Source: Actinomycetota bacterium (GTDB taxonomy: Bacteria > Actinomycetota > Acidimicrobiia > IMCC26256 > PALSA-610). From it: DNA of 64,000 bases. The stretch covers positions 61,566 to 125,565 of the forward strand of contig PLBO01000082.1 in NCBI GenBank assembly GCA_003134555.1. The letters are read 5' to 3'. A program made the translations under genes and the position numbers. The notes beneath the pieces are model-generated. The model was not told the origin of the DNA, made no database searches, and saw only the letters and a program-made list of their open reading frames with translations. This document shows positions 47,228-56,548 of the stretch, piece after piece (positions within the stretch are counted from its first letter, which is position 1; every line of letters starts with the position of its first letter).

Positions 47228-48262
47228 ATGCAACCCGAATCCCAGCTCTCAGACGACCTGCTCCGTCAGGCCCTCGACGCGGCTCCCGACGGCATCGCCG
47301 TCGTCGACGACACCGGGGCGATCATCTTCGTCAATCCGATGGTCGAGCAGCTCTTCGGATACCCGCGCGACGAGCTCGTGGGCATGTCGGTCGACTTGCT
47401 GGTGCCCGAGAGGGCCCGCGGCCTGCACGCCGGAAGGCGGGCGGAGTATGCCGCCCATCCCCGCACGCGGTCGATGGGAACGGGGCTCGACCTCCATGGA
47501 CGCAGACGGTCGGGTGCCGAGTTCCCGCTCGAGATCAGTTTGAGCCCGCTCCGCATGGGCGAGCGGCTGCTGGTGATCGCAGTCATCAGGGACATCACGG
47601 AGCGCCGTGCGGTCGACGAGGAGCTGCAGCAGGCGCGCGAGGTGCTCGCGTTGGTCGACGACCGGGAACGGATCGCGCGCGACCTGCACGACACGGTGAT
47701 CCAACGACTCTTCGCGGTCGGTCTGTCGTTACAGGGCGCGGTCACCCGCGCCGCGAGCGACCCCGCGGTCGAGCGGATCCAGCTCGCCATCGACGACATC
47801 GACACCACGATCCGCGACATCCGATCGTCGATCTTCGCCCTGCACACACGGCAACCCTTCGCCGCAAGCCTGCGCGACGATGTGATCGTCATCGCCCGCG
47901 AAGCTGCGCGTGCTCTCGGATTCGAGCCGTCGGTGATGTTCGACGGTCCGGTCGACTCCGTCGTGACCGACGAGATTCGTGAACACCTTCTCGCCACTTT
48001 GCGCGAGGCCCTCAGCAACGTGACCAAGCACGCCCATGCTTCGAAGGTGCACATCGAGCTCGTCGCCGACGCGAACCATGTGTCGTTGTGCGTTGGCGAC
48101 GACGGCGTCGGGATCGACAGCCCCGGCGAAGGGAACGGCCTGCGAAACATGAAGGTCCGCGCCATCGCATTCGGTGGAAGCTGCGAGATCGACCGGGCGT
48201 CTGCTGCAGGCGGAACCCGCATCCAGTGGCGCGTTCCGGTCGACGCAGGCGTCGCCGGCTGA
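47228..48262 (+). CDS. PAS-domain sensor histidine kinase, DosS/NarX-type transmitter (HisKA_3)
   Basis: PAS PDGIAVVDDTGAIIFVNPMVEQLFGYPRDEL; transmitter ERIARDLHDTVIQRLFAVGLSLQG; HATPase REALSNVTKHAHAS. Confidence 0.9.
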   Translation: MQPESQLSDDLLRQALDAAPDGIAVVDDTGAIIFVNPMVEQLFGYPRDELVGMSVDLLVPERARGLHAGRRAEYAAHPRTRSMGTGLDLHGRRRSGAEFPLEISLSPLRMGERLLVIAVIRDITERRAVDEELQQAREVLALVDDRERIARDLHDTVIQRLFAVGLSLQGAVTRAASDPAVERIQLAIDDIDTTIRDIRSSIFALHTRQPFAASLRDDVIVIAREAARALGFEPSVMFDGPVDSVVTDEIREHLLATLREALSNVTKHAHASKVHIELVADANHVSLCVGDDGVGIDSPGEGNGLRNMKVRAIAFGGSCEIDRASAAGGTRIQWRVPVDAGVAG

Positions 48263-48280
48263 ATCCGGCCTTCCGCCCGG

Positions 48281-48898
48281 TCAGCTCGGCGTCGCGAGTA
48301 CGACGTCGATGCCGCGAGCGGTCGCATCCAGCTCGCGCAACTTCGCCAGCATCCGCACGACGGCCGCGTCGCGCTGACGCGGCGCGAGCGCGTCGAGCCC
48401 GCTGACGGACGCGAGGAGGCTGCCGCCGCGCCGCGTCACCGAGGCCCGGGCGTCGGCCCGCGCGCCGTGCGCGATTTGTGTCGTCCTCAGCGCCTCGCTC
48501 GCGACCCGACTGTGGCGCGGCAACTCGGCCGCCGCGACCTCTTCGCACGCGCCGACGACATCGGTCGTGCGATCCAGCACCCGTGCTTCGTAGCCGTCAT
48601 ACGGATCGAGCACCGCGGACCCGGCCACCACGAGGGGTACGTGATGCATGAGTGCGCAGCGCACTCCGTCCTCCTGAGGGGCGGGCTGCGACCGGGGTCG
48701 CGATCTCACGACCAATGCCACGTCGACGGCGTGCGACCGCAACGGGCACGACGATTGATCCTCGACACCGCGGCACGGGAACGCCGGTGCGCCGGGTTCG
48801 TGACACCGGAGCACGACGTGACCGGCCCCCGTCAGCTCGAGCGCGGCTTGATCTGCCGCGCCGCGCTCGCTTTGAAGCACCATGACGTTCAACGGCAT
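48281..48898 (-). CDS. Uncharacterised protein of the putative DosR-like operon
   Basis: MPLNVMVLQSERGAADQAALELTGAGHVVLRCHEPG...; 11 bp downstream of the PNPOx gene; RBS AGGAGGACC before ATG. Confidence 0.65.
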   Translation of the reverse strand: MPLNVMVLQSERGAADQAALELTGAGHVVLRCHEPGAPAFPCRGVEDQSSCPLRSHAVDVALVVRSRPRSQPAPQEDGVRCALMHHVPLVVAGSAVLDPYDGYEARVLDRTTDVVGACEEVAAAELPRHSRVASEALRTTQIAHGARADARASVTRRGGSLLASVSGLDALAPRQRDAAVVRMLAKLRELDATARGIDVVLATPS

Positions 48899-48909
48899 CG
48901 AAGGTCCTC

Positions 48910-49353
48910 CTAGGTTTGGATGCGACCGTGCGTTGGGATGCGCCGGCCCGTGATGGTCCCGCCTTTGATTCGCAACCACGTGGGCTTCGGTCCGGGGCAC
49001 CACGGACCGAGCGGGAGTCGCTCGAGACGCGCGACCTCGTGGGGGTTGCGCACCTCCTCGGCGTCGCCGAGAACGAGTACGCTCCAGCCGGTGTGAAACA
49101 TGCGGTCGATGCCGTCGCATTCGAATGCGACCGGACCGTTGCGCGCCGCGTAGAGCTTGGTCCCCTCGTTGGTGCGCAAGACGACCGCGCTGCCATCGAG
49201 GGTGAAATTCACGGGAAATACGAGCGGGCGACCAGACACGACGACGCCCAGACGACCCAACGGCGCCCGGGCGAGCAGTTCGAGGCAGGCGGCCCGGTCG
49301 AGATCCTCCAGCCCGGTGCGCTGATCGATGTTCGCGGCCACACTCGCGTCCAT
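48910..49353 (-). CDS. PNPOx-like FMN-binding protein (paralog 3)
   Basis: CLELLARAPLGRLGVVVSGRPLVFPVNFTLDGSAVVLRTNEGTKL. Confidence 0.85.
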   Translation of the reverse strand: MDASVAANIDQRTGLEDLDRAACLELLARAPLGRLGVVVSGRPLVFPVNFTLDGSAVVLRTNEGTKLYAARNGPVAFECDGIDRMFHTGWSVLVLGDAEEVRNPHEVARLERLPLGPWCPGPKPTWLRIKGGTITGRRIPTHGRIQT

Positions 49354-49387
49354 GTCCGCATCGTCACCGAATGCGAACGCGCCGGCC

Positions 49388-49402
49388 AGGGCCGATGGTC
49401 AC
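49388..49402. promoter_or_regulatory. DosR-box-like (reverse strand: GTGACCATCGGCCCT)
   Basis: 8 of 10 arm positions; 35 bp upstream of PNPOx paralog 3, touching the end of the dosR-like gene. Confidence 0.4.
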
Positions 49403-50061
49403 GAGTCGGGGGGCGCGTCGTCCTTTCGTTTCGTCGAAAGCTTGGTGGCGAACACCGCAGCCTCGGTCCGCCGCTCCATGCCCAACTTCGAAAGCAGGTT
49501 GGAGACGTAGTTCTTCACCGTCTTCTCGGCGAGGAACAGTCGCTCGCCGATCTGGCGATTCGTCAAACCCTCGGCGATGAGATCGAGGATCTTGCGCTCC
49601 TGGTCGGTGAGCCGAGCAAGACGCGGATCTTCTTCGGGGCCGGTACGCAACCGTTCCAGAACGCGGGCCGTCACGCTCGGGTCGAGCAGCGACTGGCCCC
49701 CGGCGACTCTTCGGACGGCATCGACGAGGTCGGTGCCCTTGATCTGTTTCAGGAGGTACCCGGCCGCACCGGCCATGATCGAGTCGAACAGCGCCTCATC
49801 ATCGGAGAACGACGTCAGGATCAGGCACTGGATCGAACCGTCGATCGAGCGCACCTCTCGACAGACCTCGACGCCGTTGCCGTCGGGCAGCCTCATGTCG
49901 ACGATCGCGACATCGGGCTTCGTCGCGGGGATGCGGGAGACGCCCTCAACGGCGGTGCCGGCTTCTCCGACGATCTCGATGTCGTCGTGCGCCTCGAGGA
50001 GCTCGCGTACGCCGCGACGAACGATCTCGTGATCGTCCAACAAGAACACTCGAATACTCAT
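49399..50061 (-). CDS. NarL/LuxR-family response regulator, DosR (DevR)-like
   Basis: Receiver VFLLDDHEIVRRGVRELL...VDMRLPDGNGVEVCRE; output TDQERKILDLIAEGLTNRQIGERLFLAEKTVKNYVSNLLSKLGMERRTEAAVFATKL. Confidence 0.93.
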   Translation of the reverse strand: MSIRVFLLDDHEIVRRGVRELLEAHDDIEIVGEAGTAVEGVSRIPATKPDVAIVDMRLPDGNGVEVCREVRSIDGSIQCLILTSFSDDEALFDSIMAGAAGYLLKQIKGTDLVDAVRRVAGGQSLLDPSVTARVLERLRTGPEEDPRLARLTDQERKILDLIAEGLTNRQIGERLFLAEKTVKNYVSNLLSKLGMERRTEAAVFATKLSTKRKDDAPPDS

Positions 50062-50111
50062 TGCTTCCCCGGGGTCGCGGTCGCCCGAGGGTACTTCGTG
50101 CCCGGCCCGTC

Positions 50112-51032
50112 TCATTGCTCCTCAGAGCTCACCACCGTCGTTCCGGCCGTTCCCTCGACGATCGCCATGGCATCGGCGAGGGCGCCGATCGAGGCCCGTT
50201 TGCGCGTCGACCGTACGAACGACGACGCAGCCTCGATCTTCGGCGCCATGGATCCGACCGCGAATTGATATTGCTGCAGTTCCGTCGGCGTCACCGTTCG
50301 CAGTGGTCGGGCCTCGGGAGTGCCCCAATCGCGCTCGACCGCGGGTACGTCGGTCAACAGCAGCAGAAGATCGGCCGAGAGCTGGCGCGCGAGAAGGGCG
50401 CTGGCGAGATCCTTGTCGACAACTGCCTCGACGCCGTGACGCGCTCCCGCGGAGTCGACGACGACCGGGACACCTCCACCGCCTGCGCAGACGACGACGA
50501 CGCCGTGGTCGAGGAGCAGGCGGATCGTGGGGAGCTCGACGATCGATCGCGGCGAGGGCGAGGCGACGACGCGACGCCACATCTTGTTCTTGCCGTCGGG
50601 CGCGACCGTCCAGCCCCGTTCGCGCGCCAGCGCCTGAGCGCGATCGGCGTCGTATACGGGCCCGATCGGCTTCGTCGGTCGTTGAAATGCGGGATCGAGC
50701 GCGTCGACGACCGTCTGGGTGATCAGGGTCGCGACCGCGCGTTCGCCGAGCTCGTTCCCCAGCTCGCGTTCGAGGAGGTAGCCGATCATTCCCTCGCTCT
50801 CGGCCCCCAGAACGTCGAGCGGGTACGTCCGTACGTCGCGGAACGCCTCGCTCTGCAGCGCGAGCAGGCCGATCTGCGGGCCGTTGCCGTGGGTGACGAC
50901 GAGCTGGTGCTCACACGCGATCTGCCCGAGAACCCGGGCGGCCACCTTCATGTTTCGCTGCGCGACTTCCGCGTCGAGCGACTCGCCACGACGGAGAAGC
51001 GCGTTGCCGCCGAGAGCCGCAACGATCAGCAC
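50112..51032 (-). CDS. arcC: Carbamate kinase
   Basis: VAALGGNALLRRG, VVTHGNGPQIGLLALQ, VVVCAGGGGVPVV, AVVDKDLASALLA; GTG start. Confidence 0.93.
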   Translation of the reverse strand: MLIVAALGGNALLRRGESLDAEVAQRNMKVAARVLGQIACEHQLVVTHGNGPQIGLLALQSEAFRDVRTYPLDVLGAESEGMIGYLLERELGNELGERAVATLITQTVVDALDPAFQRPTKPIGPVYDADRAQALARERGWTVAPDGKNKMWRRVVASPSPRSIVELPTIRLLLDHGVVVVCAGGGGVPVVVDSAGARHGVEAVVDKDLASALLARQLSADLLLLLTDVPAVERDWGTPEARPLRTVTPTELQQYQFAVGSMAPKIEAASSFVRSTRKRASIGALADAMAIVEGTAGTTVVSSEEQ

Positions 51033-51040
51033 GAAGCCTC

Positions 51041-52255
51041 CTACGCCGCGTCTCGTTCGAGCGGACAGCTCATGCAGCGCGCGCCGCCGCGTCCGCGCGA
51101 CAGTTCGAAGCCCTCGATCGTGATGACTTCGATGCCGGCGCGCCGCAACTTCGTATTGGTGTCGACGTTTCGGTCGTAGGCGACGACCACGCCGGGCTCG
51201 ACGGCGAGCACGTTGTTGCCGTCGTCCCACTGCTCGCGATCTGCTTCCATCGCGTCGCCGCCCGTCGTGAAGACGCGTACTGCGTCGAGGTCGAGCGCGC
51301 TCGCGAGCGCGTCGAACAGGTTCGCGCGGGGTGCCACCACAAGCTGGGCGGGAGCGTCGCCCGGCGTGATGGACCATGTACGAGCTTCCTCGACGACACC
51401 CGGATACACGAGGAACGCGTCACGGTCGATCATCGTCATCACCGTGTCGAGATGCATGTAGGAACGCGCCCGCGGCAACTCGACGGCCACGATCTCCTTC
51501 GCGGCTCCGTGCGCGAACAGTCGCTGTGCCAGCTGCTCGACCGCGAAAGGCGTTGTGCGCTCGCCCATGCCGATCAGCATGGCGCCGTGACCGATGACGA
51601 GCACGTCGCCGCCTTCGAGCGTCGCGCGTCCCCACTGCTCGTCGATCCCGCCGAACCATCGCTCGAACGCCTCGCCCGAGAAGCTCGGGTGAAAGCCGTA
51701 GATGGCCTCGAGATGTACCGTCTCCCGCCGCCGCGCCGGCTTCGCCATCGGGTTCAGCGATACGCCGCCGTAGATCCAGCACGACGTGTCGCGCGTGAAC
51801 AAGTGGTTGGGCAGGGGCGCGAGCACGAGGTCGCTCGGGCCCAGCGTCGCCCAGGCAAGGCCGCGCCCACCCGGAAGATCGGTCGCGACCAATCCGCCGA
51901 TGAGCGCACGAGCCAGGGCGCCGGCGTCGAGCGTCAGGAGATGGTCACGCACGTGCGGGGCCATGATCGGTCCGAGCTCGTGCTCGGTGATCGTGTGCTC
52001 GAGCACCCATTTTCGGGCGGTGTCGTCGGCGAGCGTCTCGGTGAGGAGCTCGGCGAGGTACAGCACCTCCACGCCGCGCTCGCGCAACGTGTCGGCGAAG
52101 GCGTCGTGTTCCTGGCGAGCCCGTTTCACCCAGAGCACGTCGTCGAACAGGAGGTCGCTGCAATTCGCGGGGGTCAGCCGCTGCAGCTCGACGTCGGGGC
52201 GGTGCAGCAGCACTCGCCGCAACCGCCCCACTTCGGAATCGACGTGGAATGTCAT
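51041..52255 (-). CDS. arcA: Arginine deiminase
   Basis: [67 protein letters not shown]. Confidence 0.94.
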   Translation of the reverse strand: MTFHVDSEVGRLRRVLLHRPDVELQRLTPANCSDLLFDDVLWVKRARQEHDAFADTLRERGVEVLYLAELLTETLADDTARKWVLEHTITEHELGPIMAPHVRDHLLTLDAGALARALIGGLVATDLPGGRGLAWATLGPSDLVLAPLPNHLFTRDTSCWIYGGVSLNPMAKPARRRETVHLEAIYGFHPSFSGEAFERWFGGIDEQWGRATLEGGDVLVIGHGAMLIGMGERTTPFAVEQLAQRLFAHGAAKEIVAVELPRARSYMHLDTVMTMIDRDAFLVYPGVVEEARTWSITPGDAPAQLVVAPRANLFDALASALDLDAVRVFTTGGDAMEADREQWDDGNNVLAVEPGVVVAYDRNVDTNTKLRRAGIEVITIEGFELSRGRGGARCMSCPLERDAA

Positions 52256-52267
52256 CGGATCTTCACC

Positions 52268-53677
52268 TCAACCGACGCTGACGGGCTCGGGCTCGGACAC
52301 CGGCGGCGCAGGGAGGTCGCCAGGCTCGATCGCCACGGGCACGCCGGTCGAGTCAGTCGCGGCGCGCCACTTCGTGAACACGTACACCGGGATGCCGGCC
52401 AGCAGGAGCATGAACCCACGGAACACGACCTGGTAGCCCGAACCCGCAATGGTCCACAGCGAGTACGCGAACGCCAGCGTGGCGATGATCGAGTCCTTCG
52501 CGAAGCGAGGCATCGAGAAGGCATCGCGATCACTGATGAACAACATCAGCTCGGCCGCCGCGGAGAACGCGTAAGGGATCAAGGTGGTGAGGGTCGCGAG
52601 CAGGATGATGAACGTGAACTGCGACACCAGGCTCGCGTTGTAGTTCATGAACACGAGGCCGGTCACAAGCAGGCTCGAGACGACCAGGCCGACCCAGGGC
52701 GAGCCGTTCGGGGTCTGGCGTTGGAACGGCTTCGGGAACACGCGGTCACGCGCCGCGGCGAACGGGATCTGGCCCTGGATCAGGATCCAGCCGTTGAGGG
52801 CGCCGAAGGTCGCGGCCAGCGCACAGATCGTGATGATGTGACCACCAACGCTGCCCCACATGATCTTGGCGGCATCGGAGAACGGCGCCCCGGACTTCGC
52901 GGCGGCGGCCGAACCGAGCACACCGAACACGACGAACGTTCCGAGGATGTAGACGACGGCGGTCACTGCGGTGCCCACGATCGTCGACCACGGAATCGTC
53001 CGGTCGGGGTCGCGGACGTCCTCGGCCGGCACGGTCGCCGACTCGAGACCGATGAACGACCACAGCGTGAGGGTCGCACCCGCGGTGACCGCACCGTAGA
53101 TCGAGTCGCCGCTCGCGTTGAACGGACCGAAGTTGTGTGCGTGCACGTAGAAGAGGCCGATGACCGCGATCGCGGCCAGCGGGACGAACTTCATGACGGT
53201 CGTGACGACTTGCAACACGCCGCTCTGGCGGACGCCGGCGACGTTCACGGCGGTGCACACCCAGATCGCCGCGACGGCGGCGAGCGCGGCCACCACGTTG
53301 TTGTGCCGCACCGTGCTCCAGTACTCGCCGAGATAGCTCACGAACGCGATCGCGATCGCCGCGTTGCCGGCCCAGGCGGCGATCCAGTAGCCCCAGGCCT
53401 GCCAGAACCCGATGAAATCGCCGAACGCCCGCTTGCTGTACACGTACGGACCGCCGGTCTCGGGGTACGTACGGCCGAGCCGTGCGAAGACCAGCGCGAG
53501 CAGGATCGCTCCTACCGCGGTGATCGCGAAGGCAACCAGGCTGATGGGTCCGTACGAGCCGAGGGCGGCCGGCAGCAGGAACACTCCAGAGCCGATCATG
53601 TTGCCGACGACGAGTGCCGTCGCCATGCTGAGTCCGAGGCCCGCCGCCTTGCGAGCCCGCGTGTTCGAAGTATTCAT
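52268..53677 (-). CDS. APC-superfamily amino-acid permease/antiporter (possibly arginine-linked)
   Basis: TALVVGNMIGSGVFLLPAALG; TLWSFIGLESATVPAEDVRDPDRTIPW; next to arcA. Confidence 0.88.
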   Translation of the reverse strand: MNTSNTRARKAAGLGLSMATALVVGNMIGSGVFLLPAALGSYGPISLVAFAITAVGAILLALVFARLGRTYPETGGPYVYSKRAFGDFIGFWQAWGYWIAAWAGNAAIAIAFVSYLGEYWSTVRHNNVVAALAAVAAIWVCTAVNVAGVRQSGVLQVVTTVMKFVPLAAIAVIGLFYVHAHNFGPFNASGDSIYGAVTAGATLTLWSFIGLESATVPAEDVRDPDRTIPWSTIVGTAVTAVVYILGTFVVFGVLGSAAAAKSGAPFSDAAKIMWGSVGGHIITICALAATFGALNGWILIQGQIPFAAARDRVFPKPFQRQTPNGSPWVGLVVSSLLVTGLVFMNYNASLVSQFTFIILLATLTTLIPYAFSAAAELMLFISDRDAFSMPRFAKDSIIATLAFAYSLWTIAGSGYQVVFRGFMLLLAGIPVYVFTKWRAATDSTGVPVAIEPGDLPAPPVSEPEPVSVG

Positions 53678-53739
53678 CGCCGTCCTTTCTCGTCAGGAGA
53701 AGACACGACGAGCATGAAGCAGATGCGCCAACCCGCCCC

Positions 53740-53754
53740 AGGGCCGAACGTCCT
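53740..53754. promoter_or_regulatory. DosR-box-like (reverse strand: AGGACGTTCGGCCCT)
   Basis: 8 of 10 arm positions; 63 bp upstream of the permease-arcA-arcC-dosR-like gene run. Confidence 0.5.
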
Positions 53755-53811
53755 CCTGGGTGCGGCCGGACGACCTCGCGCCGCGTGCTCAGGACGCGAC
53801 GAGTGTCCGCC

Positions 53812-56514
53812 TCAGGTTCGCATCCTGCGCATATCCGGCGGAACCTGCGCGCGCGCAGGTGCGACGCGGATCTTCACGTCGATCGCCACGACTCCGTCCG
53901 CCGACGCGACGACGGGATTCAGATCCATCTCGGCGATCTCTTGGATCTCGTCGGCGAGGGCGCCGACGCGCAGGACGAGGTTCTCGAGCGCGCCTAGGTC
54001 GACCGCGGGCCGTCCGCGATAGCCGAGCAGGAGTTGCGAACCGCGTAACGATCGGACGAGGTCGTGCGCGTCGGCATCGGTCACCGGCACCAGGTGCAGC
54101 GCACGGTCGGCGAGCAGCTCCGCAGTGACGCCTCCGAGTCCGAACATCACGAGCGCGCCGAACGACGGATCGTGGGTGATTCCCACGATGACCTCGACGC
54201 CGGCACCGACCATTGGTTGCACGACTGCACCGGTCATCGCCGCTCCGAGGGAACGAGACATCGCGTCGAAGGCTCGAGCGACGCTGTCCTCGTCGTGCAC
54301 GTCGAGCGCGACTCCACCGACATCGCTCTTGTGCACGAGATTCGGTGCCGAGGCCTTCAGAGCGACGGGGAAGCCGAGCTCGCGCGCCGCGACGCGAGCC
54401 TGGTCGGCGTCGGCAACCTCGCGAAACGCCACGACCGGGATGCCGAAGCAATCGAGCAGCGCGCCGGCGGCGGCCGGGGTGAGCCACGCACCGTCGGGTT
54501 GAGCCTCGAGAACGGAAGCGACGATCGAACGCGCTCCTGCCCCGTCGATGCCGGTGAACCGCGGAACGGTCCCGGGCGGACGTCGCCGCCAATCCGCAAG
54601 ATCGGCGACCCGACCGATCGCGTGCACGGCCGTCTCGGGAAACGCGAACGACGGGATCGTCTTGCGCACCTCGTTCCCGCGGAGCGCGTCGGGTACGCCG
54701 GAGTGCCCCAGGAAACAGGACACGATCGGCTTGCCGCCGGCCGAGTCAGCGGCGCGACCGATCGCGCGCGCGACGTCCTCGGCGCGCGTCACGAGTGGCG
54801 GAACGAAGATGGCGAGCGCCGCGTCGATCGACGCGTCGGCGAGCGTGATTCGGAGCGCGGCCTCGAATTGCTCTGCAGTCGCGCCCGCGACCAGGTCGAC
54901 CGGATTGCGCACCGATGCACCGGACGAGGAGATCTCACGCAGCGCCTCCTGCGTCGCCGCGCCGAGCTCGGGCACCTCCAGACGCGCGCCCGCGCACGCG
55001 TCGGTCGCGAGGACTCCAGGACCGCCGGCATTGGAGACGATGGCGATCCGGCGTCCCGCGGGCAGTGGCTGATGCGCCAGCACCATGGCGGTCGACAACA
55101 GCTCCTCGAGTGTGTCGACGCGGATCACGCCTGCTTGCCGAAACAGCGCGTCAACGGCGACATCGGGCGCGGCGAGCGCCGCGGTATGGGACGAAGCCGC
55201 GAGGCTCCCGGCCGCGGTACGCCCGCTCTTGACCGCGACGATCGGCTTCGAGCGGGCCAGGTTGCGCGCGAGGCGGGCGAACTTGCCCGGGTTCCCGAAC
55301 GACTCGAGATAGAGGAGGATCACCTCGGTTTGGTCGTCGTCGGCCCAGTACTGCAGCAGGTCGTTTCCGCTGACGTCGGCCTTGTTGCCCACCGAGACGA
55401 ACTGCGAGATCCCGATCCCCAGCTCACCGGCGCGGCTCATCAGCTCGATCCCGAGCCCGCCCGACTGCGACAAGAACGCCACGTTCCCCGCGACTGGCCG
55501 CGCGGGCGCGAACGTCGCGTTCATTCGCACGCCGGGCGCGGTGTTCACCACGCCGAGACAGTTCGGTCCGATGATGCGCATGCCGTTTCGGCGCGACAGC
55601 GCGACGAGCTCGCGCTCGGCCTCTTTGCCTTCGGGGCCGGTCTCGGCGAACCCGGCCGAGATGATCAGCATGCCGTGCACACCCTTTTCCGCGCACTCCC
55701 GCGCGACGCCGGGAACGTCGGTCGCAGGCACGACGACGACTGCGAGGTCGACCGCGTCCGGCACCTCGAGCACGCTCGCATACGCGCGCACGCCGGCGAC
55801 GGAAACCGACGACGGGTGTACCGGGTAGACCGGACCCTCGAACCCGTACTCGAGCAGGTTGCGAAACAGCTCGTGACCGATCCGACCCGGACGGCGGCCG
55901 GCTCCGATCACCGCGATCGAACGGGGCGCGAGCAGCCGAGCCATCGATGCCGACTCCGCGTGACTCTCGCGCGCCTCCACCACGCCTACTGAAGACTTGG
56001 TCGCCGCGATCGCGAAACGGACTCTGACCGTGCCCTCGTCGAATCGACTCTCGGCGTGCCATCCGGCGTCGGAGAAAACCTTGAGCATCTTTGCGTTGCC
56101 CGGCAGCGTGTCGGCCAAGAACGTGCTGATGCCGTTCGCCCGCGCGATGCCCGCGAGATGTTCGAGCAGCAGCGTGGCCAGGCCGCGCCGCTGCTGGTCG
56201 TCGGCGACCGCAAACGCGACCTCCGCTTCGTCCGGGGCGACGCGGTCGTAGCGGGCGACCGCGACGATGTCGCTACCGAGCTCCGCGACGAGCACCATTC
56301 GATCGACGTAGTCGATCGACGTGATGCGTTCGAGCTGCACCGCGGTCGGACGGGGCACCGGCGAGAAGAACCGTAGATAGATCGACTCGTCACTCAGTCG
56401 CTCGTACAGCGATAAGAGCGCCGGCTCGTCGTCGGGGCGGCTCGGCCGGACCCTGGCAGTCCCGCCGTCCGCGAGAACGACGTCGCTCTCCCACCGGGCC
56501 GGATACTCGAACAC
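53812..56514 (-). CDS. GNAT acetyltransferase fused to ADP/NDP-forming acyl-CoA synthetase
   Basis: N-terminal GNAT (VADDQQRRGLATLLLEHL), CoA-binding (SIAVIGAGRRPGRIGHELFRNL), AASSHTAALAAPDVA, C-terminal ATP-grasp (ALKASAPNLVHKSDVGGVALDV). Confidence 0.9.
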   Translation of the reverse strand: MFEYPARWESDVVLADGGTARVRPSRPDDEPALLSLYERLSDESIYLRFFSPVPRPTAVQLERITSIDYVDRMVLVAELGSDIVAVARYDRVAPDEAEVAFAVADDQQRRGLATLLLEHLAGIARANGISTFLADTLPGNAKMLKVFSDAGWHAESRFDEGTVRVRFAIAATKSSVGVVEARESHAESASMARLLAPRSIAVIGAGRRPGRIGHELFRNLLEYGFEGPVYPVHPSSVSVAGVRAYASVLEVPDAVDLAVVVVPATDVPGVARECAEKGVHGMLIISAGFAETGPEGKEAERELVALSRRNGMRIIGPNCLGVVNTAPGVRMNATFAPARPVAGNVAFLSQSGGLGIELMSRAGELGIGISQFVSVGNKADVSGNDLLQYWADDDQTEVILLYLESFGNPGKFARLARNLARSKPIVAVKSGRTAAGSLAASSHTAALAAPDVAVDALFRQAGVIRVDTLEELLSTAMVLAHQPLPAGRRIAIVSNAGGPGVLATDACAGARLEVPELGAATQEALREISSSGASVRNPVDLVAGATAEQFEAALRITLADASIDAALAIFVPPLVTRAEDVARAIGRAADSAGGKPIVSCFLGHSGVPDALRGNEVRKTIPSFAFPETAVHAIGRVADLADWRRRPPGTVPRFTGIDGAGARSIVASVLEAQPDGAWLTPAAAGALLDCFGIPVVAFREVADADQARVAARELGFPVALKASAPNLVHKSDVGGVALDVHDEDSVARAFDAMSRSLGAAMTGAVVQPMVGAGVEVIVGITHDPSFGALVMFGLGGVTAELLADRALHLVPVTDADAHDLVRSLRGSQLLLGYRGRPAVDLGALENLVLRVGALADEIQEIAEMDLNPVVASADGVVAIDVKIRVAPARAQVPPDMRRMRT

Positions 56515-56548
56515 ATGTGAACGTTACGGCCACGCTCCGGTGACGCGG

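Noticed and set aside
50085-50105. Imperfect palindrome GGGTACTTCGTGCCC just upstream of the dosR-like gene
   Set aside because: Arm spacing differs from the DosR box by one base on each side; not separable from chance by eye.
51452-54022. 856-aa plus-strand ORF antisense to arcA and the permease
   Set aside because: Composition is Arg/Glu/His-rich shadow translation typical of high-GC antisense frames; the minus-strand genes have clear families and motifs.
54064-55992. 642-aa plus-strand ORF
   Set aside because: Antisense shadow of the GNAT-acyl-CoA synthetase gene; no recognisable domain.
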